Assembly: GCA_965203915.1 (NCBI GenBank)
Contig: OZ241918.1
Span: 1,054,001 to 1,118,000 of the forward strand
From: JASGCL01 sp965203915
GTDB lineage: Bacteria; Pseudomonadota; Alphaproteobacteria; JASGCL01
DNA: 64,000 bases
Reading direction: 5' to 3'
Notes under the pieces: model-generated
What the model was told of the DNA's origin: nothing
The model's database searches: none
The model's input: the letters and a program-made list of their open reading frames with translations, nothing else
Shown here: positions 35,209-43,489 of the stretch, piece by piece
Layout: every line of letters starts with the position of its first letter
Position numbering within the stretch: the stretch's first letter is position 1
Program-made: the position numbers and the translations under genes

Positions 35209-35610
35209 ATGTCAATCTTGCGTTATATCCCTATTTCGGTGCTTGGTCGCGGTCAAAAAATCATCCGCCGCGCCATGCAAAAAAACTTCACCTGGCAAGA
35301 TGAAAAGGCCATATTAAAAAAACTGCAGGAAGAAATAAAAGAATTCACCGTAGCCCTGTCAACTGGCGACAAAAAAAATCAAGAGGAAGAATTGGGCGAT
35401 ATATTTTTTACCCTGGTTTGCTTGGCAACCCACATGCGCCTTTCGGCCACCAGTATATTATCACAAGCCAATAAAAAATTCCAAAAACGCTTTGCGATGA
35501 TGGAGGTTATGATTAAACAAGACAACAAAAAAATAACAAATCTTTCGCCCATTGAATTAGAAAGATATTGGCAACGCGTTAAAAAATTGAATAAGAAAAA
35601 TGTCGGTTAA
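35209..35610 (+). CDS. Single-domain MazG-like nucleotide pyrophosphohydrolase
   Basis: 133 aa from ATG 35209. The block FTWQDEKAILKKLQEEIKEF, then EEELGDIFFTLVCLATHMRL and ANKKFQKRFAMMEVMIKQ, matches the C-terminal catalytic domain of MazG (EExxE----EExxD metal motif: EEIKE and EEELGD). The N-terminal MazG domain is missing, so this is about half of a normal MazG. Longer in-frame starts (to 35068) lie inside the divergent MATE gene and are rejected. It stands 138 bp upstream of the (p)ppGpp synthetase/hydrolase gene; E. coli mazG also neighbours relA, which may be more than coincidence. Confidence 0.8.
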   Translation: MSILRYIPISVLGRGQKIIRRAMQKNFTWQDEKAILKKLQEEIKEFTVALSTGDKKNQEEELGDIFFTLVCLATHMRLSATSILSQANKKFQKRFAMMEVMIKQDNKKITNLSPIELERYWQRVKKLNKKNVG

Positions 35611-35748
35611 GCCAAGGTGATAACCTACGTTGCTCAATACTGCCTTATAACCACCGCTAGCCAAAAATATCATTTCATGATAGAATTAATATAATCTATT
35701 TATCCTTGGGTAAAGATTTATATTTTTAAACCGAGGTTACTCATCATC

Positions 35749-37929
35749 ATGCCTTCTGCCCCACTTATTTCTTCGGTCAAAAATTACAACCCTCAGATTA
35801 ATGAAGAGTTGCTTACCAAGGCCTATGACCTGTCGCTAAAAGCCCATAAGAATCAAAAACGTCATTCGGGCGATGATTATTTTCAACACCCCTTGGCGGT
35901 GGCGCAATTGCTAACCGAAAAGAAAATGGATGATGCGACTATTATCACGGCCTTGCTCCATGATACCGTCGAAGACACCACGATAAAATTATCAGAAATA
36001 AAAGAGCAATTTGGCGAAGAGGTTTCTTTTTTGGTGGATGGCTTAACCAAAATCTCTTACCTGGAGGAAGCCGAGCGCGAGACAAAAGATTCCGAAAATT
36101 TGCGCAAACTGCTGCTGGCGAGCATTGGCGACATCCGCGTTTTGATAGTCAAACTTGCCGACCGCCTTCATAACATGCGCACCCTGACTGGGAAACAAAA
36201 CCCCGATAGCCGCGCCCGTATTGCCGAACAAACATTAGAGATCTATGTTCCCTTGGCCGAGCGTATCGGGTTAAAAAGATGGAGCGAAGAATTGGCGTCG
36301 CTTGCCTTCAAAGAACTTCACCCCGTCAGTTATGAAATCATCGATAAACGGTTGCATTTCCTTTACCAAGAACAAGATGTGACTGATATAAGTCAAACAT
36401 TACAAAATCTATTGGCTAAAGAAAAAATCAAGGGGGAGATAAAATTTCGCCTTAAAGACCATTGGTCCATCTATCAAAAAATGCAGAAAAAGCAAAGGCA
36501 GATGGGCGACCTGTCTGACATCATGGCCTTTCGCATCATTGTCGATAATGTGCGCGATTGTTATTTATGTTTGTGGCTGCTTCACGAACATTACAAAACC
36601 ATCCCCACCAAATTAAAAGATTACATCTCATCCCCCAAGAGCAATGGCTATCAAAGCTTACATACCGTCATCATTGGCCCAGGCGGCAAAAGGATAGAAG
36701 TGCAGATAAGAACCCATAGGATGGATGATTTTGCCGAAAATGGTTTGGCATCCCATTGGTTATATAAAAATGCAAACAGTGGCCATTCTGGCGATGAAAA
36801 AAAGAGGTATCAACAATATCACGACTCGGCTTTGAATTGGTTAAAGGATTTCTTTACCGCCGTGGAAGAACAAAAAAGCGACCAATTGAGCTTTCTTGAT
36901 AACAGCCGAACTTTTCTTTACACCGACCGCATTTATGTTTCCTCACCCAAGGGCGATTTTTATGAATTGCCTATCGATTCCTTGCCGTTGGATTTTGCCT
37001 TCGCGGTGCATAGCGGGGTTGGGGAAGAATTCGATCACGCCTTGGTCAATGGACATCCCGTTTCATTTTATACCAAATTAAAAAACGGCGATACGGTAGA
37101 AATCGTGACGGCTCATAAAAAATTAGAACCCGAAGAAAATTGGTTCCATTGGCTTAAAACCGCGCGCGCCAAGGCCTTTGTTGCCAAAAAATTAAAGGAA
37201 AAAAGAGAAAAAGCCTATCTTATCCAGGGGCATGATATATTAAAAAGTGAATTGATAAGGCTGGGCCTGCTTAACCCGACTGACGTCGACATGCTTAATA
37301 TCAATTTAGGCAAAGCCTATAAAAAATTTGGTGTCGCGACCGACGACCAATTGTTTCGCCTTATCGCCCTGTCGCAAGTTAATCCGCAAGAAATTGTCTT
37401 TGCCCTTTATCCTGAAATGAAACGCGCCACCATATACGAAAACAGGAAAAAGAAAAAAGCAAAGAAGTCGGCTGCCGATATTATTGACATCGGTCATTTT
37501 ACCAAAGATGTATCGCTCAAATTTGCCGCCTGTTGCTACCCCTTGCCTGGCGATCATATTGCGGGGGTTAAAAATTTGGGACAAGGCATCACGTTGCATC
37601 GCCTCAATTGTAAAAAACTTTTGCCATTTCAACATCACCCCGACAGAATCATTGCTGTGCATTGGCAAAAAAAATCAGCCCATAATGAAATTTTTACTTC
37701 ACGACTTTTTTTAATTTTGCATAATCGTCCTGGGGCATTAAATTTGGTGACCGATGTTCTGACCAAAACGGGCAGCAATATTGCCGATATTCAATTCAAA
37801 ATGCGCACCAAAGACCAGGTGCAGGTGATATTAGATATCGAAGTTTTCGGCCTGCGCCAGTTAAAAGAAATTATTGAAAAAATAAAATTGGCTGGCAAAG
37901 AAATGGTGCTTGAGGTAAGGCGAACTTAA
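35749..37929 (+). CDS. rsh: Bifunctional (p)ppGpp synthetase/hydrolase (RelA/SpoT homologue)
   Basis: 726 aa. HD hydrolase domain: HKNQKRHSGDDYFQHPLAVAQLL and TALLHDTVEDTTIKLSEI; the HD pair and ED are intact, so hydrolysis is expected. Synthetase domain: MAFRIIVDNVRDCYLCLWLLHEHYK and DYISSPKSNGYQSLHTVIIGPGGKRIEVQIRT. TGS domain: RIYVSSPKGDFYELPIDSLPLDFAFAVH. C-terminal CC/ACT: CCYPLPGDHIAGV and LFLILHNRPGALNLVTDVLTK. It controls the stringent response. A consensus -10 TATAAT is at 35690-35695; GAGG lies 12 bases before the ATG. acpS follows within 4 bp. Confidence 0.96.
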   Translation: MPSAPLISSVKNYNPQINEELLTKAYDLSLKAHKNQKRHSGDDYFQHPLAVAQLLTEKKMDDATIITALLHDTVEDTTIKLSEIKEQFGEEVSFLVDGLTKISYLEEAERETKDSENLRKLLLASIGDIRVLIVKLADRLHNMRTLTGKQNPDSRARIAEQTLEIYVPLAERIGLKRWSEELASLAFKELHPVSYEIIDKRLHFLYQEQDVTDISQTLQNLLAKEKIKGEIKFRLKDHWSIYQKMQKKQRQMGDLSDIMAFRIIVDNVRDCYLCLWLLHEHYKTIPTKLKDYISSPKSNGYQSLHTVIIGPGGKRIEVQIRTHRMDDFAENGLASHWLYKNANSGHSGDEKKRYQQYHDSALNWLKDFFTAVEEQKSDQLSFLDNSRTFLYTDRIYVSSPKGDFYELPIDSLPLDFAFAVHSGVGEEFDHALVNGHPVSFYTKLKNGDTVEIVTAHKKLEPEENWFHWLKTARAKAFVAKKLKEKREKAYLIQGHDILKSELIRLGLLNPTDVDMLNINLGKAYKKFGVATDDQLFRLIALSQVNPQEIVFALYPEMKRATIYENRKKKKAKKSAADIIDIGHFTKDVSLKFAACCYPLPGDHIAGVKNLGQGITLHRLNCKKLLPFQHHPDRIIAVHWQKKSAHNEIFTSRLFLILHNRPGALNLVTDVLTKTGSNIADIQFKMRTKDQVQVILDIEVFGLRQLKEIIEKIKLAGKEMVLEVRRT

Positions 37930-37932
37930 TAT

Positions 37933-38382
37933 ATGGATACCCTTCCCATGCTGAACAATTTCAACCACAAGGCCATTCAACCCATCAGCCATATTATTGG
38001 CACGGGCATCGACCTGGCTGAGATTATCCGTTTTGAAAAAACCTTAAAAAGATTTCCGCGGCGTTTTCCAGAATATATTTTTACCGCCCGCGAACGCGCC
38101 TACTGCGACAGCAAACCCATACGCCGCACCGCCCGCTACGCCATGTTATTTTCAGCAAAAGAAGCCTGCTCAAAAGCCTTGGGGACGGGCCTGCGGCAAG
38201 GCGTGCTGTGGCAAAATATGGAGGTTATCCACTTACCATCTGGCCAACCCACCATGGTGCTGCATGGTGGGGCGTTAAAACGCGCCCTCAGCCTGATGCC
38301 AGCAAACAGCCAGCCCATCGTTCATCTATCCCTTACTGATGAGGCTGGCATCGCCGCCGCTTCGGTTATCCTTGGTTGGTAA
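37933..38382 (+). CDS. acpS: Holo-[acyl-carrier-protein] synthase
   Basis: 149 aa. IIGTGIDLAEIIRFEKTLKRFPRRFPEYIFTARERAYC and ARYAMLFSAKEACSKALGTGLRQGVLWQNMEVI are the two conserved AcpS blocks, with D in GTGIDL and E in SAKEACSKA binding Mg2+. It transfers phosphopantetheine from CoA to ACP. There are about 20 extra residues before the usual start (MDTLPMLNNFNHKAIQPISH); the in-frame ATG at 37948 is an alternative. It follows the rsh gene by 3 bp; in other alphaproteobacteria acpS is also linked to rsh/pyrE. Confidence 0.93.
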   Translation: MDTLPMLNNFNHKAIQPISHIIGTGIDLAEIIRFEKTLKRFPRRFPEYIFTARERAYCDSKPIRRTARYAMLFSAKEACSKALGTGLRQGVLWQNMEVIHLPSGQPTMVLHGGALKRALSLMPANSQPIVHLSLTDEAGIAAASVILGW

Positions 38383-38453
38383 TTATAAAGTTAGGGGCGG
38401 GTTACAACGTCACCGCAAGTCGTCGACCAAATTCGCCCATTTGCAAAAAATAT

Positions 38454-39032
38454 TTAGGAACGATTTTTTCCTGGTTGCCATAATACCTCGCCCTTTTCGG
38501 CGCGCGCCAACAACCGCGCCATCACAAACAGCAGGTCAGACAAGCGGTTGAGGTATTGCAAAGCCAGCGGGTTAATTTCTTCCACCGTTTTCAACCCAAC
38601 CAACAAACGTTCGGCACGCCGTGTCGTGGTGCGCGCCATGTGACAGATAGATGCCGCCTTGCCCCCCCCTGGTAAAATAAAAGACTCCAGCGGCGGCAGG
38701 GTTTCATTCAAACTATCTATTTTCTGTTCTAAAAAATTTACTTGGTGTGCGACAATACGCAAATCATGGGCGGTATCATCGCCAAACGGTTTGGCAATAT
38801 CAGCCCCCAGGTCAAACATGTCATGCTGGATGGCCGTCAAAATATCAATAAGGATCTGCTGGTCTTTGGTGGGTTGCAGGGAATCTATCAACAGACCCAT
38901 CACGCTATTGGCTTCATCCACCGTGCCATAGGATTCGACACGCAGGTCGCTTTTTGGTCGCCGCGAACCATCCGATAAACCCGTGCTGCCGTCATCCCCC
39001 GTCTTGGTATAAATTTTATTGAGCTTAACCAT
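38454..39032 (-). CDS. pduO: PduO-type cob(I)alamin adenosyltransferase
   Basis: 192 aa. N-terminal KIYTKTGDDGSTGLSDGSRRPKSDLRVESYGTVDEANSVMGLL is the PduO/MMAB signature binding ATP; later RTTTRRAERLLVGL and LNRLSDLLFVMARLLAR complete it. The enzyme makes adenosylcobalamin. It shows that the cell handles corrinoids, as the methyltransferase system also requires. It is followed upstream by a HIG1-type small membrane protein (13 bp gap), an arrangement seen in many alphaproteobacteria. Confidence 0.93.
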   Translation of the reverse strand: MVKLNKIYTKTGDDGSTGLSDGSRRPKSDLRVESYGTVDEANSVMGLLIDSLQPTKDQQILIDILTAIQHDMFDLGADIAKPFGDDTAHDLRIVAHQVNFLEQKIDSLNETLPPLESFILPGGGKAASICHMARTTTRRAERLLVGLKTVEEINPLALQYLNRLSDLLFVMARLLARAEKGEVLWQPGKNRS

Positions 39033-39045
39033 CTACGTAACTTTG

Positions 39046-39249
39046 TTAATAAAGTCGTGCCAGCAAAAAGCCAGCCAAAAACATAAGAATGGCAAATAAT
39101 TGTGCGCCGATGCGATAACGCATCAATATATTATTCCAACGATAATTCAATTCGCCGCCCATGGCCATGTTCACCACCCCCAGCAGCAAGATGACAACCG
39201 CCATGAATATGCCAAGCAGCATACAAATAAAAGCAAGCATCGATATCAT
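39046..39249 (-). CDS. HIG1-type twin-transmembrane protein
   Basis: 67 aa with two hydrophobic helices (FICMLLGIFMAVVILLLGVVNMAMGG and GAQLFAILMFLAGFLLARLY) joined by LNYRWNNILMRYRI, the HIG1 hypoxia-induced domain pattern (short basic loop with N-LMR-R). Mitochondrial relatives tune cytochrome oxidase assembly; the bacterial role is not established. Its place next to PduO adenosyltransferase is a conserved alphaproteobacterial pairing. The in-frame ATG at 39240 is an alternative start. Confidence 0.8.
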   Translation of the reverse strand: MISMLAFICMLLGIFMAVVILLLGVVNMAMGGELNYRWNNILMRYRIGAQLFAILMFLAGFLLARLY

Positions 39250-39255
39250 AATTTT

Positions 39256-40470
39256 TTAAGAGGGGTTGTTCTGTAATCTATGCTCGACCATATCGAAAAA
39301 TTTGTTGGTAGTCAAATAATCATTCGGCTTACCTATGATGGACGCAAGATCCTTGGTAACATATCCAGCCTCCATCAATTCAATAATAATTTTTTCCAAA
39401 TTATCGGCAAATTTTTCTAACGCTGCATTGCCGTCAAATTGCGCGCGATAACGCAACCCGCCCGTCCAAGCAAATATCGAAGCCACGGGGTTGGTCGAAG
39501 TTTCTTCACCCTTTTGATATTGGCGGTAATGGCGGGTTACGGTGCCGTGGGCCGCCTCGGTCTCCACCGTTTTGCCATCGGGCGACAACAAAACGGATGT
39601 CATCAACCCCAGCGAGCCAAAGCCCGCCGCCACCATGTCGGACATAACATCGCCGTCATAATTTTTTAATGCCCAGATATAGCCACCATCGCCCTTGATG
39701 GTTTGCGCCACCATGTCGTCTATCAAACGGTGTTCATAAAATATATTGGCTGCCACGAATTTTTCTTTAAATTCTTTGTCATATATTTCTTGGAATATAT
39801 CTTTAAAACGCCCGTCGTAGGTTTTTAAAATGGTATTTTTGGTGCAGAAATACACGGGGTATTTTTTTTGCAAAGCATAATGAAAACAAGCCTGGGCAAA
39901 ATCCTTGATAGAACTATCTTCGTTAAACATCGATAAAGCTATGCCTGGGCCTGTAAATTCCCGCACTGTTTTTGTTATGGCTTCACCGCCAGCCGCAGGG
40001 GTAAAATGCAAACTGACTTCCCCCGCGCCGCCAATTTTTATTTCGGTTGCACGATATTGGTCGGCGAAGGCATGACGCGCCACGACGATGGGTTTTTGCC
40101 AACCGCTAACCACGGGTTTTATGTTGCGACAGAGTATGGGTTCGCGAAATATCGTGCCGCCCAAAAAATTTCGGATGGTGCCGTTGGGCGAAACATACAT
40201 TTTTTTTAAAGAAAATTCTTTAACCCGCGCTTCGTCGGGCGTAATGGTTGCGCATTTTATACCCACGCCATATTCCTTAATCGCCTTCGCCGAGTCCAAC
40301 GTTACCGCGTCGTTGGTTGCATCGCGATGCTCCATCCCCAAATCAAAATATTTTATATCAACATCAACAAACGGCAGTATCAGTTTTTCTTTGATGGTCG
40401 TCCAAATAACGCGCGCCATTTCATCGCCATCTAGCTCAACAACTGGATTTTTTACTTTAATTTTTGTCAT
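39256..40470 (-). CDS. icd: NADP-dependent isocitrate dehydrogenase
   Basis: 404 aa, the homodimeric eukaryote-like type of alphaproteobacteria. KVKNPVVELDGDEMARVIWTTIKEKLILPFVDVDIKYFDLG is the typical start. Substrate site: SPNGTIRNFLGGTIFREPI; metal aspartates in YDGDVMSDMVAAGFGSLGLMTS; the NADP loop AAHGTVTRHYRQYQKGEETSTNP. It oxidises isocitrate to 2-oxoglutarate in the TCA cycle. It lies 6 bp upstream of the HIG1 gene on the same strand. Confidence 0.97.
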   Translation of the reverse strand: MTKIKVKNPVVELDGDEMARVIWTTIKEKLILPFVDVDIKYFDLGMEHRDATNDAVTLDSAKAIKEYGVGIKCATITPDEARVKEFSLKKMYVSPNGTIRNFLGGTIFREPILCRNIKPVVSGWQKPIVVARHAFADQYRATEIKIGGAGEVSLHFTPAAGGEAITKTVREFTGPGIALSMFNEDSSIKDFAQACFHYALQKKYPVYFCTKNTILKTYDGRFKDIFQEIYDKEFKEKFVAANIFYEHRLIDDMVAQTIKGDGGYIWALKNYDGDVMSDMVAAGFGSLGLMTSVLLSPDGKTVETEAAHGTVTRHYRQYQKGEETSTNPVASIFAWTGGLRYRAQFDGNAALEKFADNLEKIIIELMEAGYVTKDLASIIGKPNDYLTTNKFFDMVEHRLQNNPS

Positions 40471-40574
40471 GATTATTTATATGTAGCAAAAAACCCAAGC
40501 CATGGCAACGATATTGCCCAAGGATAATCGTATCGCGCCTAAATTATAGCAAACGACAGGGGACAAAAATCAAT

Positions 40575-41576
40575 CTAACCTGCTAAAATATTTTCGGCCA
40601 AGGTTATTTTTCCTGCGGGCAAATCGCGAAAACTTTTAATGTCCAATTCTAGCAAAATTTTTTCTTGCGCCGCGCTATCAACCACCAAGCCAAGTTTATG
40701 TAGCAAGCCATTAAGCACCAATTGCGAGGCACGCTCCGCCCCATCGTCAATTTTTATCGCCGCCCCCAAACCCAAATGGGGTATGATAACCGAATAAAAT
40801 CCTTCGGCCCCCGTTTTAACAAAAACCTTGCCTTGCAAAGATTCCATTACTTTGGTGCAATGCCTGCCCGAGCCCGCGATAAAATACGGGTTCTGCACCG
40901 CGGCCGAAAATAACCTATCACAAGCCGCTTGGTCAGCACCTGCCGCCGCGCCGAACCGCGCCAACCCCGTCGCCATGGCCACCATGGGCAAGGCGAAGGT
41001 GGGGGCCGAACAGCCATCAACCGCCGCCGCGCCCAAACTTACACCGCAAAGTTTTTCAATAACCTTGACAATATCTACCTGCACCGCGTGCGCAGGATCG
41101 ATATAATTTTTATAACCCTTGTTTTTTTTCTTGGCTGACATAAGCATGCCGCTATGTTTGCCCGAACAATTATTATGCAGGGGGCAAGGTTGCTCGCCCT
41201 TTTTTTCCAAATCAAATGCCGTTTCGTGGTGGTAAGGGGTATGGGCGCCGCATTCCAGGTCATCCATGCTCAATCCTATCTTTTGTAACATGTTGGCAGC
41301 AACTTGGGTATGGCGACCCTCCCCGCTGTGGGAAGCCATCAATAAGGCTGTTTCCTCACCCGATAATCCTAATTCTTCGGCTATGCCTTCGGCGACAACG
41401 GGTAAGGCTTGAAACATTTTTAAAGCCGAACGCGGGTAGCGGACCTGCTGTTCGTCGCCCAAGGCAAAAACAACCTTGCCCTTGGTGTCCGCCACCACCA
41501 CCGCGCCGCGATGCACCGATTCAACCCGCGTGCCGCGGTTAACATGAACCAAAACAGGATTATTATAAAAAGCCAT
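40575..41576 (-). CDS. Class 3 (Rhizobium ReAII-type) L-asparaginase
   Basis: 333 aa. This family is unrelated to the E. coli type and uses Ser-Lys pairs and a zinc site. Seen here: YPRSALKMFQALP with S50 and K53, NNCSGKHSGM with C137 and K140, and VDGCSAPTFALPM with C189; the spacing matches the Rhizobium etli enzyme within two residues. It hydrolyses asparagine to aspartate and ammonia. It stands alone, with tRNA-Ser upstream. Assignment of the family is firm; substrate range is inferred. Confidence 0.88.
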   Translation of the reverse strand: MAFYNNPVLVHVNRGTRVESVHRGAVVVADTKGKVVFALGDEQQVRYPRSALKMFQALPVVAEGIAEELGLSGEETALLMASHSGEGRHTQVAANMLQKIGLSMDDLECGAHTPYHHETAFDLEKKGEQPCPLHNNCSGKHSGMLMSAKKKNKGYKNYIDPAHAVQVDIVKVIEKLCGVSLGAAAVDGCSAPTFALPMVAMATGLARFGAAAGADQAACDRLFSAAVQNPYFIAGSGRHCTKVMESLQGKVFVKTGAEGFYSVIIPHLGLGAAIKIDDGAERASQLVLNGLLHKLGLVVDSAAQEKILLELDIKSFRDLPAGKITLAENILAG

Positions 41577-41712
41577 GTTGCATTATACCCGAGTTATCAA
41601 AAACTAAGAAGCCTTTATTCGCTTTATACATGACAGGCGGTTTATTCATCGGCCTGATTATCGCGCCCATATTATGTTAATGCTTGCCCATAAAAAATAA
41701 TGGGTATTTTTT

Positions 41713-41802
41713 TGGCGGAGGGACAGGGAGTCGAACCCTGCGACCACTATTATGATGGTCACGGATTAGCAATCCGTTGCCTTACCGCTCGGCCACCCCT
41801 CC
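41713..41802 (-). tRNA. tRNA-Ser (GCT)
   Basis: On the minus strand the sequence folds as a class II tRNA: acceptor GGAGGGG with TCCCTCC (one G-U), discriminator G and an encoded CCA, D arm GGCCGAGCGGTAAGGC, anticodon arm ACGGA-TTGCTAA-TCCGT with anticodon GCT, a long variable arm GACCATCATAATAGTGGTC and the T arm CAGGGTTCGACTCCCTG. It decodes AGC/AGU serine codons. The region between it and the aldolase gene (41803-41977) holds only promoter-like AT-rich DNA. Confidence 0.96.
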
Positions 41803-41939
41803 GCATAAAAAAAAGAAAATAGGGCATAAAAATATCGGTAGCTATGGTTAATCATGTAATGAAAAAAAAATCATCTGTCAATCCTATATATCTTTTGTTG
41901 TTATATTAATTATAAGCCATATTTTTTATGACATTATAC

Positions 41940-41968
41940 TTGTTTACACAAATAAAATATATTACAAT
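41940..41968 (+). promoter_or_regulatory. Promoter candidate of the class II aldolase gene
   Basis: TTGTTT (41940-41945), 17 bases, TACAAT (41963-41968). The ATG follows at 41978 with AGGGA in between, so the SD would be close to the transcription start. Confidence 0.4.
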
Positions 41969-41977
41969 CAGGGAACG

Positions 41978-42727
41978 ATGAACCAACCCGCGCATATACA
42001 ACATTTGCAGCCTGCTTCCTATCGGGCGGAACGCGAAGACCTTGCCTGTTTATTCAGGGTGGCCGCTAGAGAAAATTGGGTGGAGGCTGTCGCCAATCAT
42101 TTTTCAATAAGGGTAAGCGACCAAGAAATGCTCATCAACCCACGCAAATTATTCTGCCTGATGACGGCCAGCGATTTGGCTTTGGTGAATTATCACAAAC
42201 CTGTGGATGTTCCCTTTGCCGTTGATAAAACCGCCATCGGCTTGCATGCCCCCATTTACCGCGCCCTGCCCCATGTGCAATGCGTTTTGCACCTTCATCC
42301 ACCATTCAGCCTTGCCCTGGCAAGTTTGCAAGACAGCACGCTTTATCCCATCGACCAAAATGCCGCTTCGCTATATGGCAAGGTGGTGATTGACAAAGAT
42401 TACGGCGGCCTAGCCATGGAGGAAGAAGGAGCAAGGTGTAGTGAGGCCCTGCGCGATGCCAGCAAAAAAATTCTTTTGTTGGGCAACCACGGTGTGTTGT
42501 CGGCGGGCAAAAACCTGGCGGAGGCTTGGAACAATTTGTATTATTTTGAAAAGGCGGCGCAAAACCTTATCCTTTGTTATCAAACCCAAAAACCATTGCA
42601 GGTTTTATCGGGGCAAGTGGCGCAAAGGGTAGCCATGGAAACCGCGGCGGCGGCAGAATTTAATGATTTGTATTTTGAGTCTTTAAAAGAATTAATAAAT
42701 CGCGAAGAAGCCGATTACAAAAATTAA
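41978..42727 (+). CDS. Class II aldolase/adducin-family protein
   Basis: 249 aa. The fold is shown by LACLFRVAARENWVEAVANHFSIRV at the start, LHAPIYRALPHVQCVLHLHPPFSLALASL with the metal histidines (H-x-H in LHLHPP), and LLGNHGVLSAGKNLAEAWNNLYYFEKAAQ with the third histidine. Members are zinc aldolases, epimerases or decarboxylases of sugar phosphates, but close relatives of this type are often uncharacterised. AGGGA lies before the ATG. The substrate cannot be read from sequence or context. Confidence 0.85.
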   Translation: MNQPAHIQHLQPASYRAEREDLACLFRVAARENWVEAVANHFSIRVSDQEMLINPRKLFCLMTASDLALVNYHKPVDVPFAVDKTAIGLHAPIYRALPHVQCVLHLHPPFSLALASLQDSTLYPIDQNAASLYGKVVIDKDYGGLAMEEEGARCSEALRDASKKILLLGNHGVLSAGKNLAEAWNNLYYFEKAAQNLILCYQTQKPLQVLSGQVAQRVAMETAAAAEFNDLYFESLKELINREEADYKN

Positions 42728-42874
42728 TTGCCTTGCGCCTACTGCGCTATCTATATTTACAGCTTAGCATCGCCTTAGCGGGTGTGAATATGACCATGCT
42801 TATTTGAATGAAATTACATCCTTCCCAATCCTCCCCCTCTTGTATAATTATTTATCAAACCCTATATTTTAGAT

Positions 42875-43342
42875 ATGATATCCCTAAAAATTATTTGCGA
42901 TAAGCAACACGAATTCTCCAGTTATTTTAAAGATCGCGCAACCTGCGATAGGATGATGGCGCAAGCCATGATCGATTGCCCCCATTGTGGCAGTAGCCAG
43001 GTGCGCCATGGGCTTAATACGCCCCATGTTCAAAGTACCAAGCAAGATGATGCAGGCTATAGCCTAGCCAACCTAGCCGAAAAAAATACTGATGGAGCGA
43101 TGGCTTCTGTGCCCCCGTTGCTGGATAAAAAATTATTGGAATTAAAAAAGCAATTACGCGAACATATTGCCAAAAATTATGACGATGTAGGGTTTGATTT
43201 TGCCGAAACCGCGAAAAAAATGCACTATGGTGAAACAACCGCCAAAAATATCTATGGTAAAATGACGGCGGAGGATGCTCATAACCTTGCCGACCAAGGT
43301 ATTGGCTTCGCCCCCCTGCCCTTCTTCATGGCGGAGGATTAA
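42875..43342 (+). CDS. DUF1178 family protein
   Basis: 155 aa. The N-terminal ISLKIICDKQHEFSSYFKDRATCDRMMAQAMIDCPHCGSSQV is characteristic: normally two CxxC-like sites near Cys-x-H-E-F and CPxCGS form a zinc ribbon. The C-terminal half EELRKHIAKNYDDVGFDFAETAKKMHYGE-type sequence here reads LREHIAKNYDDVGFDFAETAKKMHYGETTAKNIYGKMT, also conserved. Function is unknown; the family is nearly restricted to alpha- and betaproteobacteria. TATATT (42863-42868) ends 7 bases before the ATG and there is no SD, so the mRNA may be leaderless. Confidence 0.85.
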   Translation: MISLKIICDKQHEFSSYFKDRATCDRMMAQAMIDCPHCGSSQVRHGLNTPHVQSTKQDDAGYSLANLAEKNTDGAMASVPPLLDKKLLELKKQLREHIAKNYDDVGFDFAETAKKMHYGETTAKNIYGKMTAEDAHNLADQGIGFAPLPFFMAED

Positions 43343-43368
43343 AATATCGCCTGACATATTGCGGTTGA

Positions 43369-43392
43369 TGCCCCTTGGTTTGCCCCTTGGTT
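43369..43392. repeat. 12-bp perfect tandem duplication
   Basis: TGCCCCTTGGTT occurs twice in tandem in the gap between the DUF1178 gene and the convergent methyltransferase gene. No function is evident. Confidence 0.6.
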
Positions 43393-43444
43393 TTTGGGTT
43401 TATAAAATACCCCTAGGTCAAAAATTGTCTAACCTTGCCAAATA

Positions 43445-43474
43445 TACCAATCATCCCCCCATTGGGTATTTTTT
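43445..43474 (+). terminator. Weak terminator candidate between convergent genes
   Basis: TACCAAT pairs with ATTGGGTA (one bulged base) around a C-rich loop and is followed by six T. It would end transcription of the DUF1178 gene. The stem is short, so confidence is low. Confidence 0.4.
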
Positions 43475-43489
43475 ATTCACCCATGGTTT

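Noticed and set aside
41689..41713. Hairpin TGCCCAT/ATGGGTA with a T run next to tRNA-Ser
   Set aside because: The T run follows the hairpin on the plus strand, where no transcript is expected; on the tRNA strand the T run is in the loop, so it is not a proper terminator.
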